29,810 nt of DNA from an uncultured Fastidiosipila sp. (GCA_947253875.1 CAMYAM010000015.1:1-29810); one strand, 5' to 3'; shown: positions 1-8,380, counted from the first letter of the stretch. The notes: generated from the letters alone by a model not told the origin. Made by a program: numbers and translations.

Positions 1-113
1 GTATTGATATCCGCAATGTTTGCTGATTATTTTAAATTAATTTTACAGCTTCGCAACAAATTAAAGCTTAAATATATCTTATGTGCCAAAAGCAATCGTA
101 AATCTTCTAAATA
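1..113. other. Left-edge noncoding segment
   Basis: AT-rich sequence downstream of the ChrA pair. I see no convincing open reading frame, stem-loop terminator or RNA gene in it. It may hold the 3' untranslated region of the chrA transcript. Confidence 0.4.
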
Positions 114-674
114 CTAAAATGCATAGACCGCGACACCAAGTACTGCAGCTACTAGAATAGTTTTCACAGCTGAAAGTTTTACTTTTGCAAAATATTTATA
201 TACAAATTTAAATACATACAAAGCACTCAATATAATTAATGCTTTAATATCAATTTTGAACCCTCCTAAAATATTTACAGACTCTAATAACATTATAATA
301 CCTGTCGCTAAAATGACACCAGATACACAAGCCTGTAAACCTTTGGTCGCTGCATTTACAAACTTATTTCCTAAAGTTTTTCTAAGAAACATTGCTACTA
401 CTAATAAAATTACAAAAGAAGGTATTGTAACCGCTATCGTTGCAATAAGAGCCCCCAGAATTCCACCTTGAGCACTACCAACATAGGTTGCTAAATTTAC
501 CATTAACGGTCCTGGTGTAGACTCTGCCACTGCAATCATATTAGTCAGTTGACCCGAGCTCATCCAGGCATTACTTTCAACAACATCACTGATTAGAGGT
601 ACAGCCGCATAGCCTCCGCCAAAACTGAACAAGCCTACAAGGAGAAACTCAATAAAAAGTTCTAAATAAACCAC
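114..674 (-). CDS. ChrA-family transporter, short subunit (second of pair)
   Basis: A 186-residue membrane protein of the chromate ion transporter (CHR) family, short single-domain type. The N-terminal ELFIEFLLVGLFSFGGGYA segment carries the family's FSFGGG signature, followed by an AESTPGP motif near residue 51 and several hydrophobic segments to the C-terminus. Short CHR proteins usually occur as tandem pairs that act together as a heteromeric transporter, and this gene follows a second copy. The start is GTG at 674, overlapping the last base of the upstream gene's TAG stop. A GAGGAG ribosome binding site lies about 5 nt upstream inside the upstream gene, so translational coupling is likely. 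Chromate is the named substrate of the family, but the physiological substrate in anaerobes is uncertain. The family call is firm; the substrate is not. Confidence 0.9.
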   Translation of the reverse strand: MVYLELFIEFLLVGLFSFGGGYAAVPLISDVVESNAWMSSGQLTNMIAVAESTPGPLMVNLATYVGSAQGGILGALIATIAVTIPSFVILLVVAMFLRKTLGNKFVNAATKGLQACVSGVILATGIIMLLESVNILGGFKIDIKALIILSALYVFKFVYKYFAKVKLSAVKTILVAAVLGVAVYAF

Positions 675-1294
675 TATTTCTCCTCGCTTTCTTGCCCTTT
701 ATTAGCTACTTGATTTTCAACATCATTTTCAACATCTTTCTTTAACAAATACTCATCATAAATCGGCAAAATAATAGTTGTTAAAGCTGCACCTACTAGC
801 ATTAAGTTCACTGTTGATAAATTCCAATTACCAAAAGCTGAGAATAAAATAGCTAGGAAAGACAATATCGCAACTGCAAAAATCACTAAGTTACGTTGAA
901 GCTTTCTAAACATATTAATCCCTGCATCAACAATAAGAACTGCAACGGCAACCTGAATTCCTTTAAATGCATTCTGTATCCATTGAATAGCCATAAACTG
1001 TTCAAAGAATAATGAAATTAAAAATATAATCACAAATGATGGCAAAATTACACCCAAGGTCGCTATCATTGCTCCAGGTAAATTAGCTTGTTTATTACCT
1101 ACAAAGGTCGCACAGTTTATTGCAACTGATCCCGGTGTAGATTCAGCAATTATAGTAACATTGAGTAAGTCTTCGTGAGTAATCCATTTCTCCTTTTCCA
1201 CGCACTCTTCCTCAATTAGAGAAATCATACCGTAGCCACCACCGAAACTAAATAAACCTATTTTTAAAAACTTTAGGAATAACTCCCAGAGCAT
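674..1294 (-). CDS. ChrA-family transporter, short subunit (first of pair)
   Basis: A membrane protein of about 206 residues, homologous to its downstream neighbour. It has the same FSFGGG signature near residue 18 (LKIGLFSFGGGYG) and the AESTPGS motif near residue 50, then hydrophobic segments, and a charged C-terminal tail rich in Glu, Asp and Lys that the partner lacks. Together the pair probably forms a bipartite CHR transporter. ATG at 1294 is preferred over an in-frame GTG at 1300, because the GTG would overlap the only Shine-Dalgarno-like AGGTG (1298-1302), although the spacing to ATG is short. The gene lies 51 nt downstream of the sialidase-like gene on the same strand, so the two may be co-transcribed. 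No functional link to glycan use is evident. Confidence 0.9.
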   Translation of the reverse strand: MLWELFLKFLKIGLFSFGGGYGMISLIEEECVEKEKWITHEDLLNVTIIAESTPGSVAINCATFVGNKQANLPGAMIATLGVILPSFVIIFLISLFFEQFMAIQWIQNAFKGIQVAVAVLIVDAGINMFRKLQRNLVIFAVAILSFLAILFSAFGNWNLSTVNLMLVGAALTTIILPIYDEYLLKKDVENDVENQVANKGQESEEK

Positions 1295-1351
1295 AAACAC
1301 CTAACTTTCTTTTTGTGTGAACGTATTTACCTTTTATGCGCACATTAATTT

Positions 1352-2596
1352 CTATAACTTTGACTCTGGATTTTCTGCAATATAATTCTCTAAATCCTCT
1401 AGCTTAAACTGGACTTTAAGTATGTAGGATAAATCTCTCCAAATTTCGTCCTTCCAAGACTTAGAGAACTCTTCATCGAAATGCCCATAGCCAACCAACA
1501 TAATATCATTGTTAGGCAAACATAATACACCTGAATAGCCTGTATCTCCACCCTTTTCATTCTGGGTGTAGTCTCGTCCAAGAAGAAGTCTATATTCTTG
1601 TTTTGATTCACTGCCACCTTGCCTTGCAGATTCATAAGTTCCAACCCAAGCAATCCAGTCACCAGCTGCCCAATCCTTAGGATTTCTAACAATCTCCCTA
1701 AAGCTTAAAATCAACTTACCACTAACTGAGTCAAATACCGCCTTGTGTCGCTCCCCGGTCAAAGCTAAGCCCGTCTCTTGAGGCTCCGTCCAAGTTTCTC
1801 CTTCATCATAAGAGAAAAAGTATGTTGATGGAGCATTATGAGCTTGCGTTCTAGCAATTGCCAAGATCTCCTTGCTCTCTGGATTAGGATCTCTAATCAA
1901 ACAAACTTCACAGATTTGATACTTATTTTCTAGCTCTCTATATTCACTAAGGTAAGGTCTAGGTTCTGACCATTTATCCATCCCCTCTTCGTCAAAACTC
2001 AAGTAAGAAATATAATTCTTAAAGTCATGTCCATTGTGATAGACCCCTATCCACTTATCCATATAATTCCCAGCTGCATCTTTTACTTGAATCAAACTCG
2101 ACATAACAACTGTGGTAAAGTGTTTCTTTCCTTCTTCCAATTCTGGATAAAAACATTTTAATTCTGTCCAAGTTTCACCATTATCTTTAGAAATTGATGT
2201 GTAAAAACCTGAAGGTTCTTCTGGAGCCCAACCGGCACAGCCGCTAATTAGAATGAGATACTCTCTACCATCTGAGAAGTTCAATGTATAGATAGTAGGA
2301 GTTTCATAAGATTGTTCCCATGACTTTGGAGTGTCTGTTTTTTCTACAAAGGTCTTGCCATCATCATCAGAAATTCTCATGATAATAGGACCTTTACCAT
2401 GTCCTTTTACATAGGCAAGAATTATCCTGCCGGTTTTTGTTTGCAGTAAATCAGGATGTGCTAAATACTGTCTATCTGTGCCAGGAGATTTTTCTATAAC
2501 ATCTTTATATCTTGTTGGAACCTGGAACATATTAACTCCAGTGTTGTCGACCAAACCTAAATCTAATGCTCTATTTTTACCTAATTTTTCTAACAT
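1352..2596 (-). CDS. Sialidase-like Asp-box (BNR) protein, divergent
   Basis: A 414-residue protein predicted to be a six-bladed beta-propeller of the sialidase superfamily. Three Asp boxes (S-x-D-x-G-x-T-[WF]) are visible: ISDDDGKTF near 75-83, SKDNGETW near 135-142 and SYDEGETW near 263-270. Arginines that could form part of the carboxylate-binding triad occur near residue 42, in ILAIART and in ILSFREI. The canonical N-terminal F/YRIP motif is absent; the equivalent stretch reads YLAHPDLL. No signal peptide or anchor is seen, so a cytoplasmic location is expected. A candidate promoter and an AGAGGG ribosome binding site (2601-2607) precede the ATG. It follows an APH-fold kinase and precedes a ChrA pair. 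It could be an exo-alpha-sialidase or another propeller hydrolase or lyase of the clan. The fold call is strong; the substrate is unknown. Confidence 0.8.
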   Translation of the reverse strand: MLEKLGKNRALDLGLVDNTGVNMFQVPTRYKDVIEKSPGTDRQYLAHPDLLQTKTGRIILAYVKGHGKGPIIMRISDDDGKTFVEKTDTPKSWEQSYETPTIYTLNFSDGREYLILISGCAGWAPEEPSGFYTSISKDNGETWTELKCFYPELEEGKKHFTTVVMSSLIQVKDAAGNYMDKWIGVYHNGHDFKNYISYLSFDEEGMDKWSEPRPYLSEYRELENKYQICEVCLIRDPNPESKEILAIARTQAHNAPSTYFFSYDEGETWTEPQETGLALTGERHKAVFDSVSGKLILSFREIVRNPKDWAAGDWIAWVGTYESARQGGSESKQEYRLLLGRDYTQNEKGGDTGYSGVLCLPNNDIMLVGYGHFDEEFSKSWKDEIWRDLSYILKVQFKLEDLENYIAENPESKL

Positions 2597-2617
2597 ATTT
2601 ACCCTCTTTTTATGATT

Positions 2618-2647
2618 ATTCTAATTTTACATCAATTCTACTATCAA
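2618..2647 (-). promoter_or_regulatory. Candidate promoter of the sialidase-like gene
   Basis: On the minus strand, TTGATA (2642-2647) is followed by an 18-nt spacer and TAGAAT (2618-2623). The -35 box overlaps the TGA stop of the upstream kinase gene. A start of transcription near 2611 would leave a leader of about 15 nt before the ATG at 2596. This suggests the sialidase-like gene can be expressed independently of the kinase. Confidence 0.45.
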
Positions 2648-3588
2648 ACTAGTTCTACTAATCGTTTATTAATACTATCCATATAATCTCTGGCAGTTTT
2701 TAAATCTTTAAATTGATTCTCATTACTAATTGCATGCAACAAATTCATATAAATATTATATAGTTGCAGACAAAGTAATTCATTGCCACTCAAGCTCTCT
2801 AGATTCTTGGTAGATCCATACCCTTGCCAAAATTCTTCTCTATCCATCCAACCAGCTGCAAATTCAAATAGAGAATCCCCTATCATAGTTCTATCCAAAT
2901 CTATCAAATGAATGCCGTTATCATTAAAAATAACATTCGCTGCCCAGAGATCGCCATGAATAATTGAGTTTTTCTCTCTAGAGTCTAAAATTTCTCTATT
3001 AACTTCAAATGCATTTATAAGTTCACCTAAGTTCACATTACTCTTAAGTTCTGGACCTGCATTTTCTAAAACATTCTTAACCGAATATATTAAAAATTCA
3101 GCCCAAGATGTAAAGCTCTTCTTTTCCACACAGAAGAGATAACCGCAATAATTAGTATCAACTTTATGTGAATGCATCTTCTTGATAACTTTTCCTAATG
3201 CTTCCAAAAGATTTGAGTTAATTGCATCGTCTTTGGACTCATCATTCCATAACTGCTCACTCAAAACTTTACCCGGTATAAATTGTCCTATACTATATTC
3301 TTCTCCATCTATTACACCAAGTTCAAAAAAGTCAGCTACAGGCACCTTATATTCTTGCATTAATTTATATGCTAAACCCTCATTAGACATAGCAAGCTGC
3401 TCAAAATACATTAAATTATGCTTTTCTGGACTTATCCTAATGATAAACTCAGGTGCATCATCGACCATAGCAATATACGATCTATTAAATGTACCACCAG
3501 AAATATTCCTAAAGTTCAATTTAGAAATATTTGGAAAGTGCTTTGCTAAAATTCTTTGCAAAATAATTTCATCTGAATCTATAGTCAT
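2644..3588 (-). CDS. Aminoglycoside-phosphotransferase-fold small-molecule kinase
   Basis: A protein of about 314 residues with the APH/choline-kinase fold. The catalytic loop HGDLWAANV has H211, D213 and N218 (counting from ATG 3588), and the metal-binding DLD of LIDLDRT lies near 230. The N-terminal lobe has a glycine-containing nucleotide loop (NISGGTFNRSYIA) and a lysine/arginine-bearing strand. The HGDLWxxN form resembles fructosamine-kinase-like members more than drug-resistance enzymes. The substrate is unknown; beside a sialidase-like gene, a sugar or amino-sugar kinase is a reasonable inference. The start is set at ATG 3588, with GAGGTG at 3593-3598. An upstream in-frame TTG at 3600 overlaps that ribosome binding site and is rejected. 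A good promoter lies just upstream. Confidence 0.8.
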   Translation of the reverse strand: MTIDSDEIILQRILAKHFPNISKLNFRNISGGTFNRSYIAMVDDAPEFIIRISPEKHNLMYFEQLAMSNEGLAYKLMQEYKVPVADFFELGVIDGEEYSIGQFIPGKVLSEQLWNDESKDDAINSNLLEALGKVIKKMHSHKVDTNYCGYLFCVEKKSFTSWAEFLIYSVKNVLENAGPELKSNVNLGELINAFEVNREILDSREKNSIIHGDLWAANVIFNDNGIHLIDLDRTMIGDSLFEFAAGWMDREEFWQGYGSTKNLESLSGNELLCLQLYNIYMNLLHAISNENQFKDLKTARDYMDSINKRLVELV

Positions 3589-3612
3589 ATCACACCTCAA
3601 CTAATTTTCTTT

Positions 3613-3641
3613 ATTTTACTATTCGCAAAAAAGATTTTCAA
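3613..3641 (-). promoter_or_regulatory. Promoter of the APH-fold kinase gene
   Basis: Minus-strand TTGAAA (3636-3641), a 17-nt spacer and TAAAAT (3613-3618) make a near-consensus sigma-A promoter. Transcription would start near 3606, just ahead of the GAGGTG ribosome binding site. It supports a start at 3588 and not 3600. Confidence 0.6.
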
Positions 3642-3652
3642 AAACATCTGTA

Positions 3653-3658
3653 TATAAT
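3653..3658 (+). promoter_or_regulatory. Candidate -10 box for the epimerase gene
   Basis: A perfect TATAAT occurs on the plus strand 57 nt before the epimerase ATG, in the intergenic stretch shared with the divergent kinase promoter. No good -35 box is seen at normal spacing. A second candidate (TTTACA 3672-3677, 16 nt, TAAAAT 3694-3699) would start transcription inside the ribosome binding site and is less likely. Confidence 0.35.
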
Positions 3659-3714
3659 TTTACTTATTTCCTTTACAATTAAAATCAACTTAATAAAATG
3701 ACTAGGAGATAAAT

Positions 3715-4422
3715 ATGTTAGAACTTAATAATAAATTTTTGCAACTAGAAATCAATCCACATGGAGCTTACATCACTTCATTTAAGGCTGGAGATCAAGA
3801 TATTTTCTTTCCAAAAACTCAGCTAGATTACAGTGGTACTAGCAAAAATCGTGGTGGATCTCACGTGTGCTTACCTCAATTTGGAGCACCTGGTGAATTC
3901 AATCTTATGAGCCATGGTTTTGGTAGAGAAATTCCTTGGCAAGTTGTATCACAAACTGAAGATAATTTAACTCTTCTAGCTGATAGAGTTACAGGCGAAT
4001 ATGAGGATCTAGAATCTAGACTAAGCTTTGCTCTAGTTGACTCTGAGCTAGAAAGTATTTTGTCTGTAAGAAATAATGGAGAAAACCCATTAGCCATATC
4101 TCCTGCCTTCCACCCATACTTCAATGTAGCAGGTCAAGAAGAGATTAAAATTGATGGTGAAACAATTGATATCACTGACGATAAATTTGCGGATTCAGTT
4201 TATGTAAACAGCCCTAAACTTGTTGAAACAGACTTATTTAACCTAGAGTTGGAGTACGAAAGCTTACCTGTTACTGTACTCTGGACAGACAAAAAAGCTG
4301 ATTACTTCTGCATTGAACCTACCTATAATTCAATCAGCTTCTCCAAAGGTGAAGGATATCTCACCCTAGGAGCTGGTGATTGTGCAACCTTCAAATATAA
4401 AGTTACGGTAACAGTAAAATAA
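3715..4422 (+). CDS. Aldose 1-epimerase family protein
   Basis: A 235-residue galactose mutarotase-like beta-sandwich protein. It would interconvert alpha and beta anomers of a free or phosphorylated sugar in the cytoplasm. Conserved residues are visible: H67 in SHGFGR, H133 in AFHPYF and E201 in CIEPT, matching the two histidines and catalytic glutamate of the family. The length is short compared with GalM (about 340) and closer to the YeaD/LacX-like branch. An AGGAGA ribosome binding site precedes the ATG at about 6 nt. A membrane protease gene follows after 25 nt on the same strand. The sugar specificity cannot be told from sequence; the window's galactosidase and alpha-glucoside phosphorylase both release hexoses that could be substrates. 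Confidence 0.88.
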   Translation: MLELNNKFLQLEINPHGAYITSFKAGDQDIFFPKTQLDYSGTSKNRGGSHVCLPQFGAPGEFNLMSHGFGREIPWQVVSQTEDNLTLLADRVTGEYEDLESRLSFALVDSELESILSVRNNGENPLAISPAFHPYFNVAGQEEIKIDGETIDITDDKFADSVYVNSPKLVETDLFNLELEYESLPVTVLWTDKKADYFCIEPTYNSISFSKGEGYLTLGAGDCATFKYKVTVTVK

Positions 4423-4447
4423 TTCAAAAACATTAACTTCTAAAAAT

Positions 4448-5176
4448 ATGGAGGAGATTATCAGAACTAAAATGGAAACTACAAGTAAGCAATTAAATTT
4501 CAAAATCAACAAAAGCAAAATTGTCTTTATCATATTAAGCAGCCTAATCGTCTGCTTTGCGATAGCATCTCTGGATTTAGTTTTTCACTTGTCCTACGTA
4601 CCCAAATCAGCGATAAAAATCCTTCTGTTTATTCTGCCAGTTTTCTTGTATAAATTAATATTTAAAAAATCATATCTCGCACAACAGCTTAAAAACACTA
4701 ACAAAAGAAATTTGAAAATTTCAGCATTAATAGCAGTTGGAGTCTCTCTAGTTATTATTGGTGCGTATTTGATTTTTAAAGACTTCATTTCAGCTGAGAA
4801 TATTAGAGATAATTTAGCCAAAAGAGAAAACATTGATGCAAATAATTTCTTGTATGTAGCCTTGCATATCGCTTTCGTAAATTCACTCTTAGAAGAAATT
4901 TTCTTCCGTGCATTTGTTTTCTATTACTTGAATAAACTAAACTTAAGAATTTTTGCTTATATTTACAGCAGTCTTTTGTTCTCTTTGTATCACGTTACAA
5001 CAATAGCTGCTTGGTTTGATTGGTGGCTCAATCTCATTATTATTGTCTCACTATTTGTCGTTGGCCTTATTTTTGATTACTTCTGTGAAAAATCTAATAG
5101 CTTCCTGGCACCATGGTTCTTACACATTGTGGCAAATCTAAGCATCAACGGAATCGCTTGGTTTAGTATTTTGTAA
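4448..5176 (+). CDS. CPBP-family intramembrane metalloprotease
   Basis: A 242-residue multi-pass membrane protein of the CPBP (CAAX protease and bacteriocin-processing, Abi) family. All three motifs are present: EExxxR at 149-154 (EEIFFR), FxxxH at 178-182 (FSLYH) and HxxxN at 226-230 (HIVAN). It has about seven hydrophobic segments, starting at residues 25-45. Known members process prenylated proteins or peptides, give bacteriocin self-immunity, or act as anti-sigma-factor proteases; the substrate here is unknown. No bacteriocin-like gene is seen beside it. The start is uncertain: ATG 4448 lacks a ribosome binding site, while ATG 4472 has GGAGGAG (4450-4456) at a long 15-nt spacing. It is probably co-transcribed with the epimerase and ends at a strong stem-loop. 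Confidence 0.88.
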   Translation: MEEIIRTKMETTSKQLNFKINKSKIVFIILSSLIVCFAIASLDLVFHLSYVPKSAIKILLFILPVFLYKLIFKKSYLAQQLKNTNKRNLKISALIAVGVSLVIIGAYLIFKDFISAENIRDNLAKRENIDANNFLYVALHIAFVNSLLEEIFFRAFVFYYLNKLNLRIFAYIYSSLLFSLYHVTTIAAWFDWWLNLIIIVSLFVVGLIFDYFCEKSNSFLAPWFLHIVANLSINGIAWFSIL

Positions 5177-5182
5177 ATGCAA

Positions 5183-5208
5183 AAAGCCTCCTTTAATAAG
5201 GAGGCTTT
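5183..5208. terminator. Bidirectional rho-independent terminator
   Basis: Perfect 11-bp stem AAAGCCTCCTT/AAGGAGGCTTT with a 4-nt loop (TAAT). T-rich tracts flank both sides (TTTATTTT on plus, TTTTTGC on minus). It sits between the converging protease and lactate dehydrogenase genes and can serve both. Confidence 0.9.
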
Positions 5209-5242
5209 ATTTTCTCTACTTTTAATTAAACAGAAAACTAAA

Positions 5243-6190
5243 TTAATCTAAATCTAATTCTGCTAAAACACTCTTCATAGTTTCAGCTGAGTCACGCAAT
5301 TTAGACAACTCATCTGCTGTATAGTTAAGCTCTAATGATTTAACACCCTCACGAGAAATTAAAGATGGCATGCTAATTGCCAAACCTTCTAAACCATATT
5401 CTCCATCCATTACACTAGAAACAGGCATAACTTTGTTGGAGTTTGTATATATAGCCTCAACAATTCTTGTTGTTGTCATTGCTATACCATAGTTTGTTGT
5501 ACCCTTCTTGTCGATAATTTCATAAGCAGAGTCTCTAACTTGTTGATAAATATTGGCTTTTAATTCGTCTGTTAGATCAATACCTCTTACTTTAGCAAAT
5601 TCGTCAACTGGAGTACCGTGAACAGTAACTCTACTCCAAGCTGGGAATGAGCTATCGCCATGTTCTCCAAGAATATCTGCACTAATTGAAGCTGCATTAA
5701 CTTTTAATTCTTTTGAAAGCAAGTAAATAAATCTAGATGAATCTAGAACTGTACCTGAACCAATAATTCTTTCTTTTGGCAATCCTGATAGTTTATATGT
5801 TACATAGGTTAAGATATCTACAGGGTTAGCAACAACTACTATGTATCCTGAGAATCCTGTTTCCATAATTGCTGGAACGATTGACTTGAAGATACTTGTA
5901 TTCTTCTTAACTAAATCCAATCTTGTTTCTCCTGGTTTCTGAGCAGCACCAGCAGTAATTACTACGAAACCTGCATCTTCAACATCTTTCTCATATGATC
6001 CAGCATAAACTTTAACTGGTTTTGTTGCCAAAACTGAACCGTGAGCAATGTCTAGTGCTTCACCTTCAGCTTTTTCTTGGTTTGCATCAATAATAGCAAT
6101 TTTGTTAAATAGACCTGAGTTCATAATTCTAAATGCTGTTGCAGAACCAACGTTACCTGCACCAATTACAACTACTTTTTGTAAGTTCAT
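5243..6190 (-). CDS. ldh: L-lactate dehydrogenase
   Basis: A 315-residue NAD-dependent dehydrogenase that reduces pyruvate to L-lactate, regenerating NAD in fermentation. The Rossmann motif GAGNVG is at 10-15, with D35 binding the NAD ribose. Q84 in QKPGETR is the residue that favours pyruvate over oxaloacetate (malate dehydrogenases carry Arg), R90 lies in the mobile loop, R153 binds substrate and H177 in GEHGDS is the catalytic base. ATG 6190 has GGGAG at 8 nt. A longer upstream in-frame extension to 6253 would run through the promoter and is rejected. The gene has its own promoter with an inverted repeat and its own terminator, so it is a single-gene unit downstream of the pullulanase gene. 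Confidence 0.96.
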   Translation of the reverse strand: MNLQKVVVIGAGNVGSATAFRIMNSGLFNKIAIIDANQEKAEGEALDIAHGSVLATKPVKVYAGSYEKDVEDAGFVVITAGAAQKPGETRLDLVKKNTSIFKSIVPAIMETGFSGYIVVVANPVDILTYVTYKLSGLPKERIIGSGTVLDSSRFIYLLSKELKVNAASISADILGEHGDSSFPAWSRVTVHGTPVDEFAKVRGIDLTDELKANIYQQVRDSAYEIIDKKGTTNYGIAMTTTRIVEAIYTNSNKVMPVSSVMDGEYGLEGLAISMPSLISREGVKSLELNYTADELSKLRDSAETMKSVLAELDLD

Positions 6191-6224
6191 AAGCGTTTCT
6201 CCCTTTACTATTTTTTCCAAAGAT

Positions 6225-6253
6225 AAAATAGTTCTCTTGACTAAATTTGTCAA
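6225..6253 (-). promoter_or_regulatory. ldh promoter with overlapping inverted repeat
   Basis: On the minus strand, a perfect TTGACA (6248-6253) is followed by 17 nt and TATTTT (6225-6230). An inverted repeat TTGAC-N7-GTCAA (6237-6253) overlaps the -35 box and the spacer, where a repressor could act. It does not match the Rex consensus (TTGTGA-N6-TCACAA) well. Confidence 0.65.
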
Positions 6254-6310
6254 TGATAAATTTCACTAAATTTTAAAATGATATTGTAGTTTATCCACTT
6301 AATTAGCTTT

Positions 6311-8350
6311 TTAATCCATAGAGTAAAGAACCATCATTGAGAGTCCTGGAACAGTCACTTGTGAATCCTCTATGGTCTCTAAAACTTCAGTGCCTGCTTT
6401 TTTATCATCTACTACTACATTCCAATTATCAACTTTGGGCAATTCAAATTTATGAGCTTTCGTATTCGCGTTATATGCAACTACTATGTTTTTCCAACTA
6501 TCTTTATTTGCATGCAAACGCAACTTAAATACTATAAATTTATCATCTACCTCTAAGAACACCAAGTGCTTCTTAATTAGCTCAACATCATTCATCCTAA
6601 ATGCAGGATGCTCTTTTCTCAACTTGATTAAGCCTTGATAATATTTTGTAACCTCTAAGAATTTATCCTTATTTCCCCATCTAAACATGTTGACATAATC
6701 TGGACTCTTATATGTGTTATGATCCCCAAATTTGGTTCTCAAGAACTCATCTCCACCATAGATAAATGGTATACCCTGACTTGTCATAACAATACCATTG
6801 GCCAAAAGACTTCTTCTGACGCATTCATCTGCTAAAACATTATCAAAATCTACACTAGCATATGGATTGGCAGCTAAAACTGCAGTTTCTACATCACCAT
6901 ATTTCTCTAAAGTTTCGCCAAATAATTGTCCATCTAGGATTTGAATAAAACCAGCTTCCTCATCCAAATCTTGAGTCTTAACAATTTTATCCCACATATT
7001 TAAGTTATCATGAGCAATTACATAGTTAATAGATTCACTAGGTTTAGCTGTGAAATCTCTGTATGATCCTTCAACTCCACGAATAATATTAACCTCTTCG
7101 CCACTTGCACCTGTAGCAAAACCTTGGCTAGCATCATCACTTCCGCCTTTAATTGCGTTACGCAAGTTGTCATTAAATACTGAGAAACCGTTATTAGTTT
7201 GAGTACCTTTTAGTGCTTGTTGATCTATTGGCAAAGCTGAGACATTTCCTGTCCAAGGTTCACCTAAGAAAAGAATACTTGAATCAATCTCTGTATGAAC
7301 TTTTCTAACAATTCTCTTCATGGTCTCTCTATCAATTAAGCCCATCAGGTCAAAACGGAAACCGTCAATTCCGAATTCTTCTATCCAGTATAAAATTGAG
7401 TCTAGGATAAATTTACGAACCATTGGAGCTTCACTAGCGATCTCATTACCACAACCAGAACCATTTGTATAAACGCCTTCATCGGTTTTACGATAATAAT
7501 ATCCTGGAGCAATCTTTTCAAAAGGACCTTCGTCAATAGAGAAAGTATGATTATAAACAACATCCATAATGACACGCATGCCAGCATCATGGATTGCTTG
7601 AATGGCAGTTTTTAATTCTTTTATTCTTGCAATAGGATTGGGTGAATCCGTAGAATATGAGCCCTCTGGAGCATTATAATTCTGTGGATCGTAACCCCAG
7701 TTATAATCTTCAGGATCGTAATGCAATTCGTTAACAGTTACATAGTCATATATCGGTAAAAGCTGCACGTGAGTTACACCTAATTCAACTAAGTGATCCA
7801 GACCTGTGCTGTTCCCACCAGGAGTCTTGGTGCCTCTCTCGGTTAAAGCTAAATACTTACCCTTGTTCCTCATGCCAGAATCAGGACTTATTGAGAAGTC
7901 TCTGATGTGCATCTCATAAATTATCGCATCTGTTGGACTATTAAGTTCTGCTCTTCTATGTGGATCCCAGTTATCTGGATTAGTTTCTGCAAAATCAATT
8001 ATTGCACCTCTATGTCCATTTGCTGAAAGTGCTTTGGCATATGGATCAACAGCATAATTTATTTCACCCTCTGGCAGTTCCACTCTATACATATAAAACT
8101 GTCCTTTGAGATCTTCTGCAACTGTAATTTCCCAAACCCCAAACTCTTCCAACTTCATTGGAAGCTTCGCGGTATAATCTTCATGGCTAACTAATAGACC
8201 TAAGTCATCATATTTACCTGCATCCCTATACAATACAAGTTCAACATTTATAGCAGTTGGGGCAAAAACTTTAAAAGTACTTTTACCTCGGCTATAAGTA
8301 CAACCCAAGTCATTCTTCTTATAAAATTCTTTTTTATTTTCTTTTCTCAT
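6311..8350 (-). CDS. pulA: Type I pullulanase (GH13), intracellular
   Basis: A protein of about 679 residues that hydrolyses alpha-1,6 branches in pullulan, glycogen or limit-dextrin type maltooligosaccharides. Numbering here is from GTG 8356. An N-terminal CBM48-like beta-sandwich (about 20-100) is followed by a GH13 barrel. The pullulanase signature YNWGYDP lies at 218-224, DVVYNH at 265-270, the nucleophile D336 in GFRFDL, acid/base E366 in FLGEPW, and HD at 449-450. There is no signal peptide or surface anchor, as in Bacillus AmyX. ATG 8350 is chosen over an in-frame GTG at 8356; neither has a good ribosome binding site. A terminator separates it from the GH42 gene, and an extended -10 box (8381-8386) could drive it. 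It would supply linear maltodextrins to the cluster. Confidence 0.93.
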   Translation of the reverse strand: MRKENKKEFYKKNDLGCTYSRGKSTFKVFAPTAINVELVLYRDAGKYDDLGLLVSHEDYTAKLPMKLEEFGVWEITVAEDLKGQFYMYRVELPEGEINYAVDPYAKALSANGHRGAIIDFAETNPDNWDPHRRAELNSPTDAIIYEMHIRDFSISPDSGMRNKGKYLALTERGTKTPGGNSTGLDHLVELGVTHVQLLPIYDYVTVNELHYDPEDYNWGYDPQNYNAPEGSYSTDSPNPIARIKELKTAIQAIHDAGMRVIMDVVYNHTFSIDEGPFEKIAPGYYYRKTDEGVYTNGSGCGNEIASEAPMVRKFILDSILYWIEEFGIDGFRFDLMGLIDRETMKRIVRKVHTEIDSSILFLGEPWTGNVSALPIDQQALKGTQTNNGFSVFNDNLRNAIKGGSDDASQGFATGASGEEVNIIRGVEGSYRDFTAKPSESINYVIAHDNLNMWDKIVKTQDLDEEAGFIQILDGQLFGETLEKYGDVETAVLAANPYASVDFDNVLADECVRRSLLANGIVMTSQGIPFIYGGDEFLRTKFGDHNTYKSPDYVNMFRWGNKDKFLEVTKYYQGLIKLRKEHPAFRMNDVELIKKHLVFLEVDDKFIVFKLRLHANKDSWKNIVVAYNANTKAHKFELPKVDNWNVVVDDKKAGTEVLETIEDSQVTVPGLSMMVLYSMD

Positions 8351-8380
8351 ATGCACCCGTCATTACTTAAATTCGCTCTT

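Noticed and set aside
3589..3600. Upstream in-frame TTG start for the APH-fold kinase
   Set aside because: It overlaps the GAGGTG ribosome binding site of the ATG at 3588 and has no site of its own.
5243..6190. Malate dehydrogenase as an alternative call
   Set aside because: The specificity position is Gln (Q84 in QKPGETR), whereas malate dehydrogenases carry Arg there.
6191..6253. 21-residue N-terminal extension of lactate dehydrogenase
   Set aside because: It runs through a near-perfect promoter and the GGGAG site; the family starts at MNLQK with the Rossmann motif close behind.
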